DNA from: Streptomyces litmocidini
GTDB taxonomy: Bacteria; Actinomycetota; Actinomycetes; Streptomycetales; Streptomycetaceae
Assembly (NCBI RefSeq): GCF_014649755.1
Contig: NZ_BMTQ01000019.1
Location: forward strand, 62,001-126,000
Reading direction: 5' to 3'
DNA length: 64,000 nt
Position numbers and translations under genes: made by a program. A model generated the notes under the pieces. That model was not told the DNA's origin. It saw only the letters and a program-made list of their open reading frames with translations, and made no database searches. Positions 8,064 through 15,866 of this stretch are shown one piece after another (the first letter of the stretch is position 1; the number at the start of each line of letters is the position of its first letter).

Positions 8064-9556
8064 GCCATGCCTCCGTCGTGCGGGTGGGGAATCTGGTGCG
8101 GGACACGGACCTCGTCGGCCGCTTCGGGCGAGGTCGCCGCGGCGGCCTCGCGTTCGGCGACGACGTCCCGGACGGCGTCGAGCACGCCGCGGTAGCCGGA
8201 GCAGCGGCAGAGGTTGCCGGCGAGGGCCTGGCGGGTCTCCAGCTCCGTGGGGGCGTGGTTGCCCTCCAGGAGGTCGTGCACGGTCATGCACATCCCGGGG
8301 ATGCAGAAGCCGCACTGGACGGTGCCGCACCTGGCCATCGCCCGCTGCACGTCGGAGGGTTCGCCGTCGACCGCGAGGCCCTCGACCGTCCGCACCTCGC
8401 TCCCGGCGGCGGTCGCCGCGGGCACCAGGCAGGAGGCGACGAGCCGGCCGTCGACCTGTACGTTGCACGCGCCGCACTCGCCCTGCGAGCAGCCGTCCTT
8501 GGCTCCGGCGAGGCCGAGGCGCTCGCGCAGGACGTAGAGCAGCGACTCGCCGATCCAGGAGTCGGTGACGGGGCGGTCGGTGCCGTTGACCCGCAGCGTG
8601 TACGAGGTGTGGGGGTGCTCGTCGCTGTCCGTGCTGCCCGTGGTCTCCGTGACGTGCACGCCGTCCGTGGTCACGGGGTCGACGACGACGGTCGGCACGG
8701 CGACCGCGGGGGCCGCCCCGTCCGGAGCGGTCTCCGGCACGGCCTCGGGGGCGGGCTCGGTCTCGGGGGCGGTTTCCTCCACGGCCTCCGGCACCGCCTC
8801 GTGAGCCGCCCCCGGCTCCTGTGCCGGCGGCTCCTCCGGGAGCGCCCAGGGCGCGGGCGCGCCGCCCGGCAGCGTCACCGGGGCCTCGGCGTAGGGGGCG
8901 GGGGGCGCCGGGGCCTCCCCGGGCTCCCCCTGCTCCCCCGGTCCGGCCTGTTCGGCCGGGTCCGGGACGGCGGGGATCTGCCACTGGCCCGTGGAGCCCG
9001 GCTCCGCGGCGGGCGCCACGGCCTCGTCGAAGCGCCACTCGGCCGTCGCCTGCGGGTCCTCGACGTGCTCGACGGTGTTCTCGACGTACGCCGGCGGCCG
9101 GAAGTGCTGCCCGCCGTGGAGCGAGCCGTCCTGGAACGAACCGTCCTGAGGCGAGCCGCCGTGGAGCGAACCGTCCTGGGGCGAGCCGCCGTGGAGCGGT
9201 CCCTCCTGGAACGGCCCGTCCCGGAACGGTCCTTCCCGGAACGAGCCGTCCCCGGGCGTGCCGTCCCGCTCCCCGTACTCGCCCCCCTCGTACCCCTCGA
9301 AGTACTGCGTCTGCTGCGCCTCCGTCGGGGCGTGCACCGTCCAGGTGCCCGTCGCCGCGGGGTCCGTCGCCGGGGCGAGCGGCTGGAGCGGGGTGATCAT
9401 CGGCGGTACGTAGCCGTGGCCCGGCGCCTCCAGGGGGACGCCGTCCAGCATGAAGTCGGGCGGCAGCTGGACGAAGGCGGTCGCGTCGCCGTCGTAGCCC
9501 TCGCTCTGCGGGATCGGCTCCCAGCCGCCCGTCTGACCCGTGTGCTCGTCGCTCAT
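8060..9556 (-). CDS. Molybdenum hydroxylase [2Fe-2S] subunit with ~320-residue disordered N-terminal extension
   Basis: The ATG at 9556 overlaps the stop of the FAD subunit (ATGA). The conserved part is the last ~180 residues of 498. It has a plant-ferredoxin-type cluster (CSQGECGAC plus a downstream Cys) and the second helical cluster (CGTVQCGFC with LCRCSGY), as in CoxS/XdhA small subunits, which normally total about 160 residues. The first ~320 residues are low-complexity, rich in Pro, Glu and Gly, with imperfect short repeats (PQDGSLHGGS, PFRDGPFQEG) at about residues 100-150. The subunit shuttles electrons from the Mo centre to FAD. The extension has no known role. It is read in the same frame with matching codon use, so it does not look like an annotation artefact. 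Confidence 0.88.
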   Translation of the reverse strand: MSDEHTGQTGGWEPIPQSEGYDGDATAFVQLPPDFMLDGVPLEAPGHGYVPPMITPLQPLAPATDPAATGTWTVHAPTEAQQTQYFEGYEGGEYGERDGTPGDGSFREGPFRDGPFQEGPLHGGSPQDGSLHGGSPQDGSFQDGSLHGGQHFRPPAYVENTVEHVEDPQATAEWRFDEAVAPAAEPGSTGQWQIPAVPDPAEQAGPGEQGEPGEAPAPPAPYAEAPVTLPGGAPAPWALPEEPPAQEPGAAHEAVPEAVEETAPETEPAPEAVPETAPDGAAPAVAVPTVVVDPVTTDGVHVTETTGSTDSDEHPHTSYTLRVNGTDRPVTDSWIGESLLYVLRERLGLAGAKDGCSQGECGACNVQVDGRLVASCLVPAATAAGSEVRTVEGLAVDGEPSDVQRAMARCGTVQCGFCIPGMCMTVHDLLEGNHAPTELETRQALAGNLCRCSGYRGVLDAVRDVVAEREAAAATSPEAADEVRVPHQIPHPHDGGMA

Positions 9557-10428
9557 GCCAGTGCCCTCCCCAGTGCCCGTCGGGCGAGTGCGGCGACCGT
9601 GCGCCGCAGGTGCAGTACGGCCGGCGGCAACTGTTCGTCGCCCGGCGGGTCCGGGATGCAGGCGGCGGCGACGTACTCGCCGAACGCCGCGAGCGCCTCC
9701 GGCGCGAGCCCCCGGTCGTTGTCCCAGTCCACCAGCGAGGCGATCCAGCGCTCGGCCTCCAGGGGGCGCAGCGGCATGGGCGCGACGGCGCCGACGGCGC
9801 AGCGCACGCCGCGCCGGGCCGGGTCGAGGACGACGGCGACGGAGGCGGTGGCGCGGGCCGGGCCGGTGCGGCCGGTGGCCTTGAGGAAGACCTGGGGGGC
9901 GTGGAGGAGCGGGACGCGGACGAAGCCGACGAGCTCGCCGGGGGCGAGCAGGTCGCGGCCCGCGAGGAGGTGGGAGACGGGGATCTCGCGGCTGCCGAGG
10001 GGGCCGAGGACGACGAGGTCGGCCTCCAGGGCGGCGAGGACGGGCAGCGAGTCGCCGGTGGGCGCGGCGGTGACGATGTTGCCGCCGAGGGTGCCCGCGT
10101 TGCGGATCTGGGGCGGCCCGGCCGCGCGGGAGGCGGCGGCGAGGGCCGGGATGAGGGCGGCGAAGTCGGGGCGGCCCATCCGGGCGTGGGTGAGGCCCGC
10201 GCCGAGGAGGGCGTGCCCGTCCTGGTACTGCCAGCCGCGGATCTCGTTGATGCGGCTCAGGCCGACGAGTCCGGCGGGGCGGAGCTGGCCCTTGTTGACG
10301 GCCGCCATGAGGTCGGTGCCGCCGGCGACGGGCACGGCGGCCGGCATGGCGGTGAGGGCTGCCACGGCCTCGTCCAGCGAGGCGGGCAGCGTCACGGACT
10401 GCGTTGTTTGTGGTGCGTGCGTGGTCAA
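9553..10428 (-). CDS. Molybdenum hydroxylase FAD-binding subunit
   Basis: This is a 291-residue CoxM/XdhB-type FAD subunit. Visible motifs are AGGTDLMAAV near residue 35 and AGTLGGNIVTAAPTGDSLP near residue 105, both FAD-pyrophosphate loops of the vanillyl-alcohol-oxidase fold, followed by the CODH flavoprotein C-terminal domain. I chose TTG at 10428 because it follows GGGAAGGGGCAGCGGG; a GTG about 83 bases upstream is an alternative. It is the first gene of the M-S-L operon, the usual order for this enzyme family, with 4-base overlaps at both joints. The flavin passes electrons to NAD or another acceptor. Confidence 0.87.
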   Translation of the reverse strand: MTTHAPQTTQSVTLPASLDEAVAALTAMPAAVPVAGGTDLMAAVNKGQLRPAGLVGLSRINEIRGWQYQDGHALLGAGLTHARMGRPDFAALIPALAAASRAAGPPQIRNAGTLGGNIVTAAPTGDSLPVLAALEADLVVLGPLGSREIPVSHLLAGRDLLAPGELVGFVRVPLLHAPQVFLKATGRTGPARATASVAVVLDPARRGVRCAVGAVAPMPLRPLEAERWIASLVDWDNDRGLAPEALAAFGEYVAAACIPDPPGDEQLPPAVLHLRRTVAALARRALGRALA

Positions 10429-10652
10429 CCCGCTGCCCCTTCCCGGTGTCCCGGTGGTCCCCGACTGTGCCCGGCCGTCGCGCCTGCGTGTGGGCGTACC
10501 GTACGTGCTCACAGGCCGGACGTGGCAACTCTGGCACATCTTCCGAGGAGTCCGGTGCGAGGGTCCGCGAAGGACCGTTCGTCCGGGACGTCCCGGGTGT
10601 GACGGCGACTTCCGTTTCGCCGCTCCCGGGTGACGGGGGGACAGGGGGTCTC

Positions 10653-12287
10653 TCACACGTTCGGGGGTGCGCCCTCCAGGGGCCTGCCGGCCACTCCCGG
10701 CCGCCGCTGCCAGGGGCGGGGCCCGGTGGGCGGGCGGTGGTCGACGCCGAGGGCTTCCAGGCGCCGGTAGTGGGTGCGCATGCGGCGCTCGAACCCGGCG
10801 TGGTCGCGCGCCTCCGGCGCGGGCAGCGCGGACCAGGCGACCTCGGCGAAGGCGGCGAGGCGCGGGAAGACCTGGTAGTCGACGCGGGAGCGGTTCTCCA
10901 TCACCTCGGTCCAGACGTTGGCCTGGGTTCCCATGATGTGGGCGGCGGCCTCCGCGGAGAGCCCGGGCGGGACGGGTTCGAAGCGGTAGACGTCCGCCAG
11001 GGTGCGGACGTGTCCGACGGGCACCGGCTCGTCCTCGCCGGGTGCCTGGCGGTGGTCGAGGTAGACGTGCTGTTCGGGGCACATGACGACGTCGTGGCCT
11101 GCTTCGGCGGCGGCGATCCCGCCCGCGTACCCCCGCCAGGACGACACGGCAGCGCCCTCGGCGAGGCCGCCCTCCAGGATCTCGTCCCAGCCGATGAGGC
11201 GGCGGCCGCGGGCGGCGAGCCAGCGGTCGAAGTGGCGGATGATCCAGGACTGGAGGCCGTCCTCGTCGCCGACCCCCAGCTCCGCGATGCGGGCCTGGGC
11301 GGTCGGGGAGGCCTTCCACTGGTCCTTGGGGCACTCGTCGCCGCCGACGTGGACGAAGGGGGACGGGAAGAGGTCGAGGACCTCCTCGAAGACGCCTTCG
11401 TAGAAGCGCAGGACGGCCTCGGTCGGGGCGAGGACGTTGGGGTTGACGCCCCAGGTGTCCCAGACGGTGAGGGCCGCGGTGTCGACGACGTCGGTGTTGC
11501 CGAGTTCGGGGTAGGCGGCGATGGCGGCCTGCGCGTGGCCGGGGAGGTCGATCTCGGGGACGACGGTGATGTGCCGCTCGGCGGCGTACGCGACGATCTC
11601 GCGGATGTCGTCCTGGGTGTAGAAGCCGCCGTGCGGGGTCTCCGTCCAGAGCGGCGAGGCCCGGTGCCCCCACTTGGTGCGGGCCCGCCAGGCGCCGACC
11701 TCGGTGAGCTTCGGATGGCGCTCGATCTCGACGCGCCAGCCCTGGTCGTCGGTGAGGTGGAGGTGGAGGACGTTCAGCTTGTGGGCGGCGAGCAGGTCGA
11801 GGTAGCGCAGGACGTCGTCCTTGGGCAGGAAGTGCCGGGCGACGTCGAGGAGCAGCCCGCGCCAGCCGAAGCGGGGGGCGTCCTCGACCGTGGCGTACGG
11901 CAGGTCCCAGGTCGCGTTCCGCCGTACGGGTGCCTTGCGGTGCGCGTCGGGGCCGAGGAGCTGGCGGAGAGTCTGGGCGCCCCAGAAGACCCCGGCGGGG
12001 CCGCCGCCCTCGATGACGACGGCGGCGTCCGGGTCCTCGGTGGTCAGGCGGTACGCCTCCGGGCCGCGTCCTCCGGCGATCCGCAGCCGGATCGCGTGCG
12101 GCCCGGCGCCGTCGGCGAACGGCAGCCCGGTGGCGGCGCCCAGCGCGGTGCGGAGCCAGCGGGCGGCGGCCCCGGTGCCGGGGCCGGCGTCGAGCGTGGT
12201 CAGCCCGTCGAGCGGTCGGCGGCCCGGGGCGCCGCTCCGGCACTCGGTGGACGAGGGGGCCGGGATCAGGTCCAGGGGGAAGGTCAT
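10653..12287 (-). CDS. Beta-N-acetylhexosaminidase (GH20)
   Basis: This is a 544-residue glycoside hydrolase family 20 enzyme. The first ~125 residues are the GH20b domain. The TIM barrel follows, with GWRGLLLDVARH near 141-152, LHLHLTDDQGWR near 174-185, and the catalytic pair Asp317-Glu318 in HVGGDECPK. The Glu is the general acid and the Asp positions the substrate acetamido group, which acts as nucleophile. It releases terminal GlcNAc or GalNAc from chitin or wall fragments. No signal peptide is visible, so it should be intracellular, acting on imported chito-oligosaccharides. The ATG at 12287 has a good ribosome site (GGAGG, 9-base spacing). Two related operator-like repeats lie just upstream. 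Confidence 0.92.
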   Translation of the reverse strand: MTFPLDLIPAPSSTECRSGAPGRRPLDGLTTLDAGPGTGAAARWLRTALGAATGLPFADGAGPHAIRLRIAGGRGPEAYRLTTEDPDAAVVIEGGGPAGVFWGAQTLRQLLGPDAHRKAPVRRNATWDLPYATVEDAPRFGWRGLLLDVARHFLPKDDVLRYLDLLAAHKLNVLHLHLTDDQGWRVEIERHPKLTEVGAWRARTKWGHRASPLWTETPHGGFYTQDDIREIVAYAAERHITVVPEIDLPGHAQAAIAAYPELGNTDVVDTAALTVWDTWGVNPNVLAPTEAVLRFYEGVFEEVLDLFPSPFVHVGGDECPKDQWKASPTAQARIAELGVGDEDGLQSWIIRHFDRWLAARGRRLIGWDEILEGGLAEGAAVSSWRGYAGGIAAAEAGHDVVMCPEQHVYLDHRQAPGEDEPVPVGHVRTLADVYRFEPVPPGLSAEAAAHIMGTQANVWTEVMENRSRVDYQVFPRLAAFAEVAWSALPAPEARDHAGFERRMRTHYRRLEALGVDHRPPTGPRPWQRRPGVAGRPLEGAPPNV

Positions 12288-12317
12288 CGTGTCGGTCCTC
12301 CACCGCCGAATGCACGT

Positions 12318-12355
12318 GTTGCAGCATGCGCAACGGATGTTTCGCACTGCACAAC
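12318..12355 (-). promoter_or_regulatory. Pair of related inverted repeats upstream of the hexosaminidase gene
   Basis: Read on the minus strand, GTTGTGCAGTGCGAAAC (12339-12355) is followed after four bases by GTTGCGCATGCTGCAAC (12318-12334). The second is an inverted repeat with GTTGC and GCAAC arms; the first is a degenerate copy in the same spacing. The pair begins about 31 bases before the ATG, where a repressor would cover the promoter or early transcript. It is not the DasR dre site (ACTGGTCTAGACCAGT). The binding protein is unknown. Confidence 0.45.
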
Positions 12356-12573
12356 AGACGTGAGACTAGGCGTGCCCGGGCGGGCCGACAAGAGGTCTCG
12401 ACCACTTCGCCCGCGCCGCCCGCCGCGCCCCCGCGACGCGAAACGCCGCCGCCCGGCCGCCCCGCGACGCGAAACTCCCCCGCCCGCCCCGTGGCGCGAA
12501 ACGGCCCCCGCCGCGCGCACCGGAGTGCGCGCGGCGGGGGCCGCGGAAGGGTCGCCCCGACGTCAGGGCCGCG

Positions 12574-12858
12574 CTACTTGTCCTTGCCGCCCTTGTCCTT
12601 GTCGCCGCCGGCGCCCATGGAGTCGTAGATCTCCTTGCACATCGGACAGACCGGGTACTTCTTGGGGTCGCGCCCCGGCACCCAGACCTTTCCGCACAGT
12701 GCCACGACGGGCGTGCCGTCGAGGGCGCTCGCCATGATCTTGTCCTTCTGGACGTAATGGGCGTAGCGCTCGTGGTCGCCGTCACCGTGGGACACCTGCG
12801 GCGTCGGCTCGACGAGGGTTCCCGTACCTGCCCCGCGCTCGGGCTCGAGAGTGCTCAT
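12574..12858 (-). CDS. DUF3039 family small zinc-ribbon-like protein
   Basis: This is a 94-residue actinobacterial protein. Cys55 and the pair Cys71-x2-Cys74 (CPMC), with nearby His residues at 24, 29 and 34, suggest a metal site. The C-terminus is Lys/Gly/Asp-rich and probably flexible. The DUF3039 core has no established function. I use the ATG at 12858; a TTG three codons earlier is possible, and neither has a strong ribosome site. It lies 30 bases after the YqgE-like gene on the same strand, so the two may share a transcript. Confidence 0.8.
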   Translation of the reverse strand: MSTLEPERGAGTGTLVEPTPQVSHGDGDHERYAHYVQKDKIMASALDGTPVVALCGKVWVPGRDPKKYPVCPMCKEIYDSMGAGGDKDKGGKDK

Positions 12859-12888
12859 AACCGCCAAGGGTACTGAAAGCCCGGGGCC

Positions 12889-13449
12889 TCAGTTGAGGGA
12901 CGGGTCGTCGGGGTACGTGGCGATCATCGCGAGGTCGCCGCGCTGCCGCCGCAGCACCTGCCGCCAGAGCGTCTCGGGGTGCGGCGAGGAGACGTCGCCG
13001 GGCTCCGACTCGACCACGTACCAGGCGCCGTCGTCGAGCTCGGTCTCCAGCTGGCCGGGGCCCCAGCCCGCGTACCCCGCGAAGATCCGCAGCGAGCCGA
13101 GGGCCGGTCCGAGCAGCTCGGGCGGGGCCTCCAGGTCGACCAGGCCGATCGCGCCGTACACCCGCCGCCAGCCGAGCGGGCCCTCGTCGCCGGGGATCAC
13201 CGCCACCCCGAGGGCCGCGTCCAGGGAGACGGGGCCGCCCTGGAAGACGACGCCCGGTTCGCCGGCGAGGGCGGCCCAGGGGGCGAGGATGTCGCCGACG
13301 GTGACCGGCGTGGGCCGGTTGAGGACGACGCCGAGCGAGCCCTCGTCGTCGTGGTCGAGCAGCAGGACCACCGCGCGGTCGAAATTCGGATCCGCCAGCG
13401 CGGGGGTGGCCACGAGCAGCCGTCCTGTGAGCGAGGACACCTCGGTCAT
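12889..13449 (-). CDS. YqgE/AlgH family protein
   Basis: This is a 186-residue single-domain protein. The family hallmark sequence is clear: LTGRLLVATPALADPNFDRA at the N-terminus, GVVLNRP near residue 40, FQGGPV near 65 and AGYAGWGPGQL near 125. Structures of this family show a compact fold with no known enzyme activity, and the role in actinobacteria is undefined. Two ATGs lie three codons apart (13458 and 13449). I use the inner one because homologues usually begin with MTEVSSL-like sequence. It is divergent from murA. Confidence 0.88.
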   Translation of the reverse strand: MTEVSSLTGRLLVATPALADPNFDRAVVLLLDHDDEGSLGVVLNRPTPVTVGDILAPWAALAGEPGVVFQGGPVSLDAALGVAVIPGDEGPLGWRRVYGAIGLVDLEAPPELLGPALGSLRIFAGYAGWGPGQLETELDDGAWYVVESEPGDVSSPHPETLWRQVLRRQRGDLAMIATYPDDPSLN

Positions 13450-13727
13450 GCGACACATGATCCCGCATCTTCGGCATTCGCGGGGGTTGTCGGGCGGGAT
13501 GGCGGGAAGGCGGTCCCCACCGCAGTTCAGGACGGACGGGGGCGCGGCGCCGGGCCGCACGGCGAGAACAAACGGACGGTAACACTCCGCAAGATCATGG
13601 GAACAGAGGGTGTTGTGCCGAATTCATTACATCTGACAGGCCCCATGGGGCACCCGATCGGGGTCTCATGGGCCCTTACCCTTTTCTCTGGCCACCCGTC
13701 GGACCCCACTTTCGGAACGCGAGATTC

Positions 13728-15068
13728 ATGACCGGCACAGACGATGTCCTGCTTGTCCACGGCGGAACCCCGCTGGAGGGCGAGATCCGCGTCCGCGGCG
13801 CGAAGAACCTCGTGCCCAAGGCGATGGTCGCCGCCCTGCTCGGCAGCGGCCCCAGCCGCCTGCGCAACGTTCCCGACATCCGTGACGTCCGCGTGGTCCG
13901 CGGGCTGCTCCAGCTGCACGGAGTGACGGTCCGCCCGGGCGAGGAGCCCGGCGAGCTCGTCCTCGACCCGACGCACGTCGAGTCCGCGAACGTCGCCGAC
14001 ATCGACGCCCACGCCGGCTCGTCGCGCATCCCGATCCTCTTCTGCGGCCCGCTGCTGCACCGCCTCGGCCACGCCTTCATCCCGGGCCTGGGCGGCTGCG
14101 ACATCGGCGGCCGGCCCATCGACTTCCACTTCGACGTGCTGCGCCAGTTCGGCGCCACCATCGAGAAGCGGGCCGACGGGCAGTACCTGGAGGCCCCGCA
14201 GCGCCTTCGCGGCTGCAAGATCCGCCTCCCGTACCCCTCGGTCGGCTCGACCGAGCAGGTGCTGCTCACGGCGGTCCTCGCGGAGGGCGTCACCGAGCTG
14301 TCGAACGCGGCCGTGGAGCCCGAGATCGAGGACCTGATCTGCGTCCTGCAGAAGATGGGCGCGATCATCTCCATGGACACCGACCGGACCATCCGGATCA
14401 CCGGTGTCGACCGCCTCGACGGCTACACCCACCGGGCGCTGCCGGACCGCCTGGAGGCGGCCTCCTGGGCGTCGGCGGCCCTGGCCACCGAGGGCAACAT
14501 CTACGTGCGCGGCGCCCAGCAGCGCTCGATGATGACCTTCCTCAACACGTACCGGAAGGTCGGCGGCGCCTTCGAGATCGACGACGAGGGCATCCGCTTC
14601 TGGCACCCGGGCGGCTCGCTGGACGCGATCCACCTGGAGACGGACGTGCACCCCGGCTTCCAGACGGACTGGCAGCAGCCGCTGGTCGTGGCCCTCACGC
14701 AGGCCTCCGGCCTCTCCATCGTCCACGAGACGGTGTACGAGTCCCGGCTCGGCTTCACCTCCGCGCTGAACCAGATGGGCGCGCACATCCAGCTGTACCG
14801 CGAGTGCCTCGGCGGCTCGGACTGCCGCTTCGGCCAGCGGAACTTCCTGCACTCCGCGGTCGTGTCCGGCCCGACGAAGCTCCAGGGCGCCGACCTGGTC
14901 ATCCCGGACCTGCGCGGCGGCTTCTCGTACCTGATCGCGGCGCTGGCGGCCCAGGGCACCTCCCGGGTCCACGGCATCGACCTGATCAACCGCGGCTACG
15001 AGAACTTCATGGAGAAGCTCGTCGAGCTGGGCGCGAAGGTCGAGCTGCCGGGCAGCGCGCTGGTCTGA
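13728..15068 (+). CDS. murA: UDP-N-acetylglucosamine 1-carboxyvinyltransferase (MurA)
   Basis: This is a 446-residue EPSP-synthase-fold enzyme that transfers enolpyruvate from PEP to UDP-GlcNAc, the first committed step of peptidoglycan synthesis in the cytosol. The N-terminal VRGAKN (Lys27-Asn28 region) contacts substrate. Catalytic Cys124 sits in GGCDIGGRP, the fosfomycin-reactive loop; the Cys is present, so the enzyme should be fosfomycin-sensitive. The ATG at 13728 fits the family N-terminus; an in-frame start 60 bases earlier would add an unrelated peptide. A perfect 18-bp terminator begins two bases after the stop. The neighbouring hup gene is convergent. Confidence 0.96.
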   Translation: MTGTDDVLLVHGGTPLEGEIRVRGAKNLVPKAMVAALLGSGPSRLRNVPDIRDVRVVRGLLQLHGVTVRPGEEPGELVLDPTHVESANVADIDAHAGSSRIPILFCGPLLHRLGHAFIPGLGGCDIGGRPIDFHFDVLRQFGATIEKRADGQYLEAPQRLRGCKIRLPYPSVGSTEQVLLTAVLAEGVTELSNAAVEPEIEDLICVLQKMGAIISMDTDRTIRITGVDRLDGYTHRALPDRLEAASWASAALATEGNIYVRGAQQRSMMTFLNTYRKVGGAFEIDDEGIRFWHPGGSLDAIHLETDVHPGFQTDWQQPLVVALTQASGLSIVHETVYESRLGFTSALNQMGAHIQLYRECLGGSDCRFGQRNFLHSAVVSGPTKLQGADLVIPDLRGGFSYLIAALAAQGTSRVHGIDLINRGYENFMEKLVELGAKVELPGSALV

Positions 15069-15070
15069 CC

Positions 15071-15110
15071 GCCTTGCGGGGCCCCGCCGGGCGGCGGGGC
15101 CCCGCAAGGC
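15071..15110 (+). terminator. murA terminator hairpin
   Basis: A perfect 18-bp stem (15071-15088 with 15093-15110) closes on a GGGC loop just after the murA stop. There is no T-tract, which is common in high-GC actinobacteria. Confidence 0.85.
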
Positions 15111-15145
15111 GCCACGGGCCTCCACGGGCCCGTACGCGCACGAAC

Positions 15146-15184
15146 GGAAGGGCGGCCACCCCCTGACAGGGTGGCCGCCCTTCC
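15146..15184 (-). terminator. hup terminator hairpin
   Basis: A perfect 16-bp stem (15146-15161 with 15169-15184) with a 7-base loop, 17 bases beyond the hup stop. Together with the murA hairpin it insulates the convergent pair. Confidence 0.8.
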
Positions 15185-15201
15185 TGCGCCTACAGGCCGC
15201 C

Positions 15202-15483
15202 TTACTTGCCCTTGGCGGCTTCCTTGAGCTTCGAGCCCGCGGAGACCTTCACGCTGTAGCCGGCCGGGATGTCGATCGGGTCGCCGGTCTGCGGGTTACG
15301 AGCGGTGCGAGCGGCACGGTGGGTGCGCTCGAAGGTCAGGAAGCCGGGGATGGTGACCTTCTCGTCACCCTTGGCGACGACCTCACCGACGGTCTCGGCG
15401 AGAGCGGCCAGCACGGCGTCGGCGTCCTTGCGGGTCACCTCGGCGCGGTCGGCCAGGGCGGCCACCAGCTCACTGCGGTTCAT
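15202..15483 (-). CDS. hup: HU-family nucleoid DNA-binding protein
   Basis: This is a 93-residue HU homologue. It opens with the dimerisation helix MNRSELVAALADRAEVTRKD and has the DNA-wrapping beta arm with RNPQTGDPIDIPAG at residues ~62-75, including the Pro that intercalates into DNA. It is the short HU type, without the long Lys/Ala-rich tail of the sporulation-specific HupS. It binds and bends DNA without sequence preference. The ATG at 15483 follows GGGAGTAACAAC. It is monocistronic with its own terminator. Confidence 0.95.
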   Translation of the reverse strand: MNRSELVAALADRAEVTRKDADAVLAALAETVGEVVAKGDEKVTIPGFLTFERTHRAARTARNPQTGDPIDIPAGYSVKVSAGSKLKEAAKGK

Positions 15484-15866
15484 GTTGTTACTCCCGTGTT
15501 CTTCTTGCCTGTGAGGCGTGCCACGCGGCGGAAGCCGCGCGATTGGGTACAGCGAAGCCGATGCTGCCAGGGCCCTCGGACAGTCCCCGGACCCGGGTCA
15601 AATGACAGACCCTCGCGCCCAAACACGCATCCTGCCCCCACCAGCGGCGGGAACGCCAATCCGGCACCCCCTCGGGTCACACGAAAAGCGCCGGAGCCCC
15701 GTGGTGGTGACGTTGTGTCGACACCACGAAAACCGCGCGGAGCCGAAAAGCCACCCTAAAGGCGGGTTTACGGCTCCGCGAATCGCGACGCGCCGTCAGC
15801 GCCGGTCGGCGGGGTGCCGTGGCGCGGCTCGGCGGGGTGCCGTGGCGCCCGTCGGCGACGCGCCCG
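15484..15866. other. Intergenic region between malic enzyme end and hup start
   Basis: This 383-base spacer holds the hup promoter region on the minus strand (a TTGACC is visible near 15600 but without a convincing -10 match) and the hairpin at 15736-15780. No open frame with Streptomyces-like third-position GC was found. Confidence 0.5.
15736..15780 (-). terminator. Probable malic enzyme terminator
   Basis: A perfect 10-bp stem (CGCGGAGCCG with CGGCTCCGCG) encloses a 25-base AT-richer loop, 87 bases beyond the malic enzyme stop. The long loop makes it less certain than the other terminators. Confidence 0.5.
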
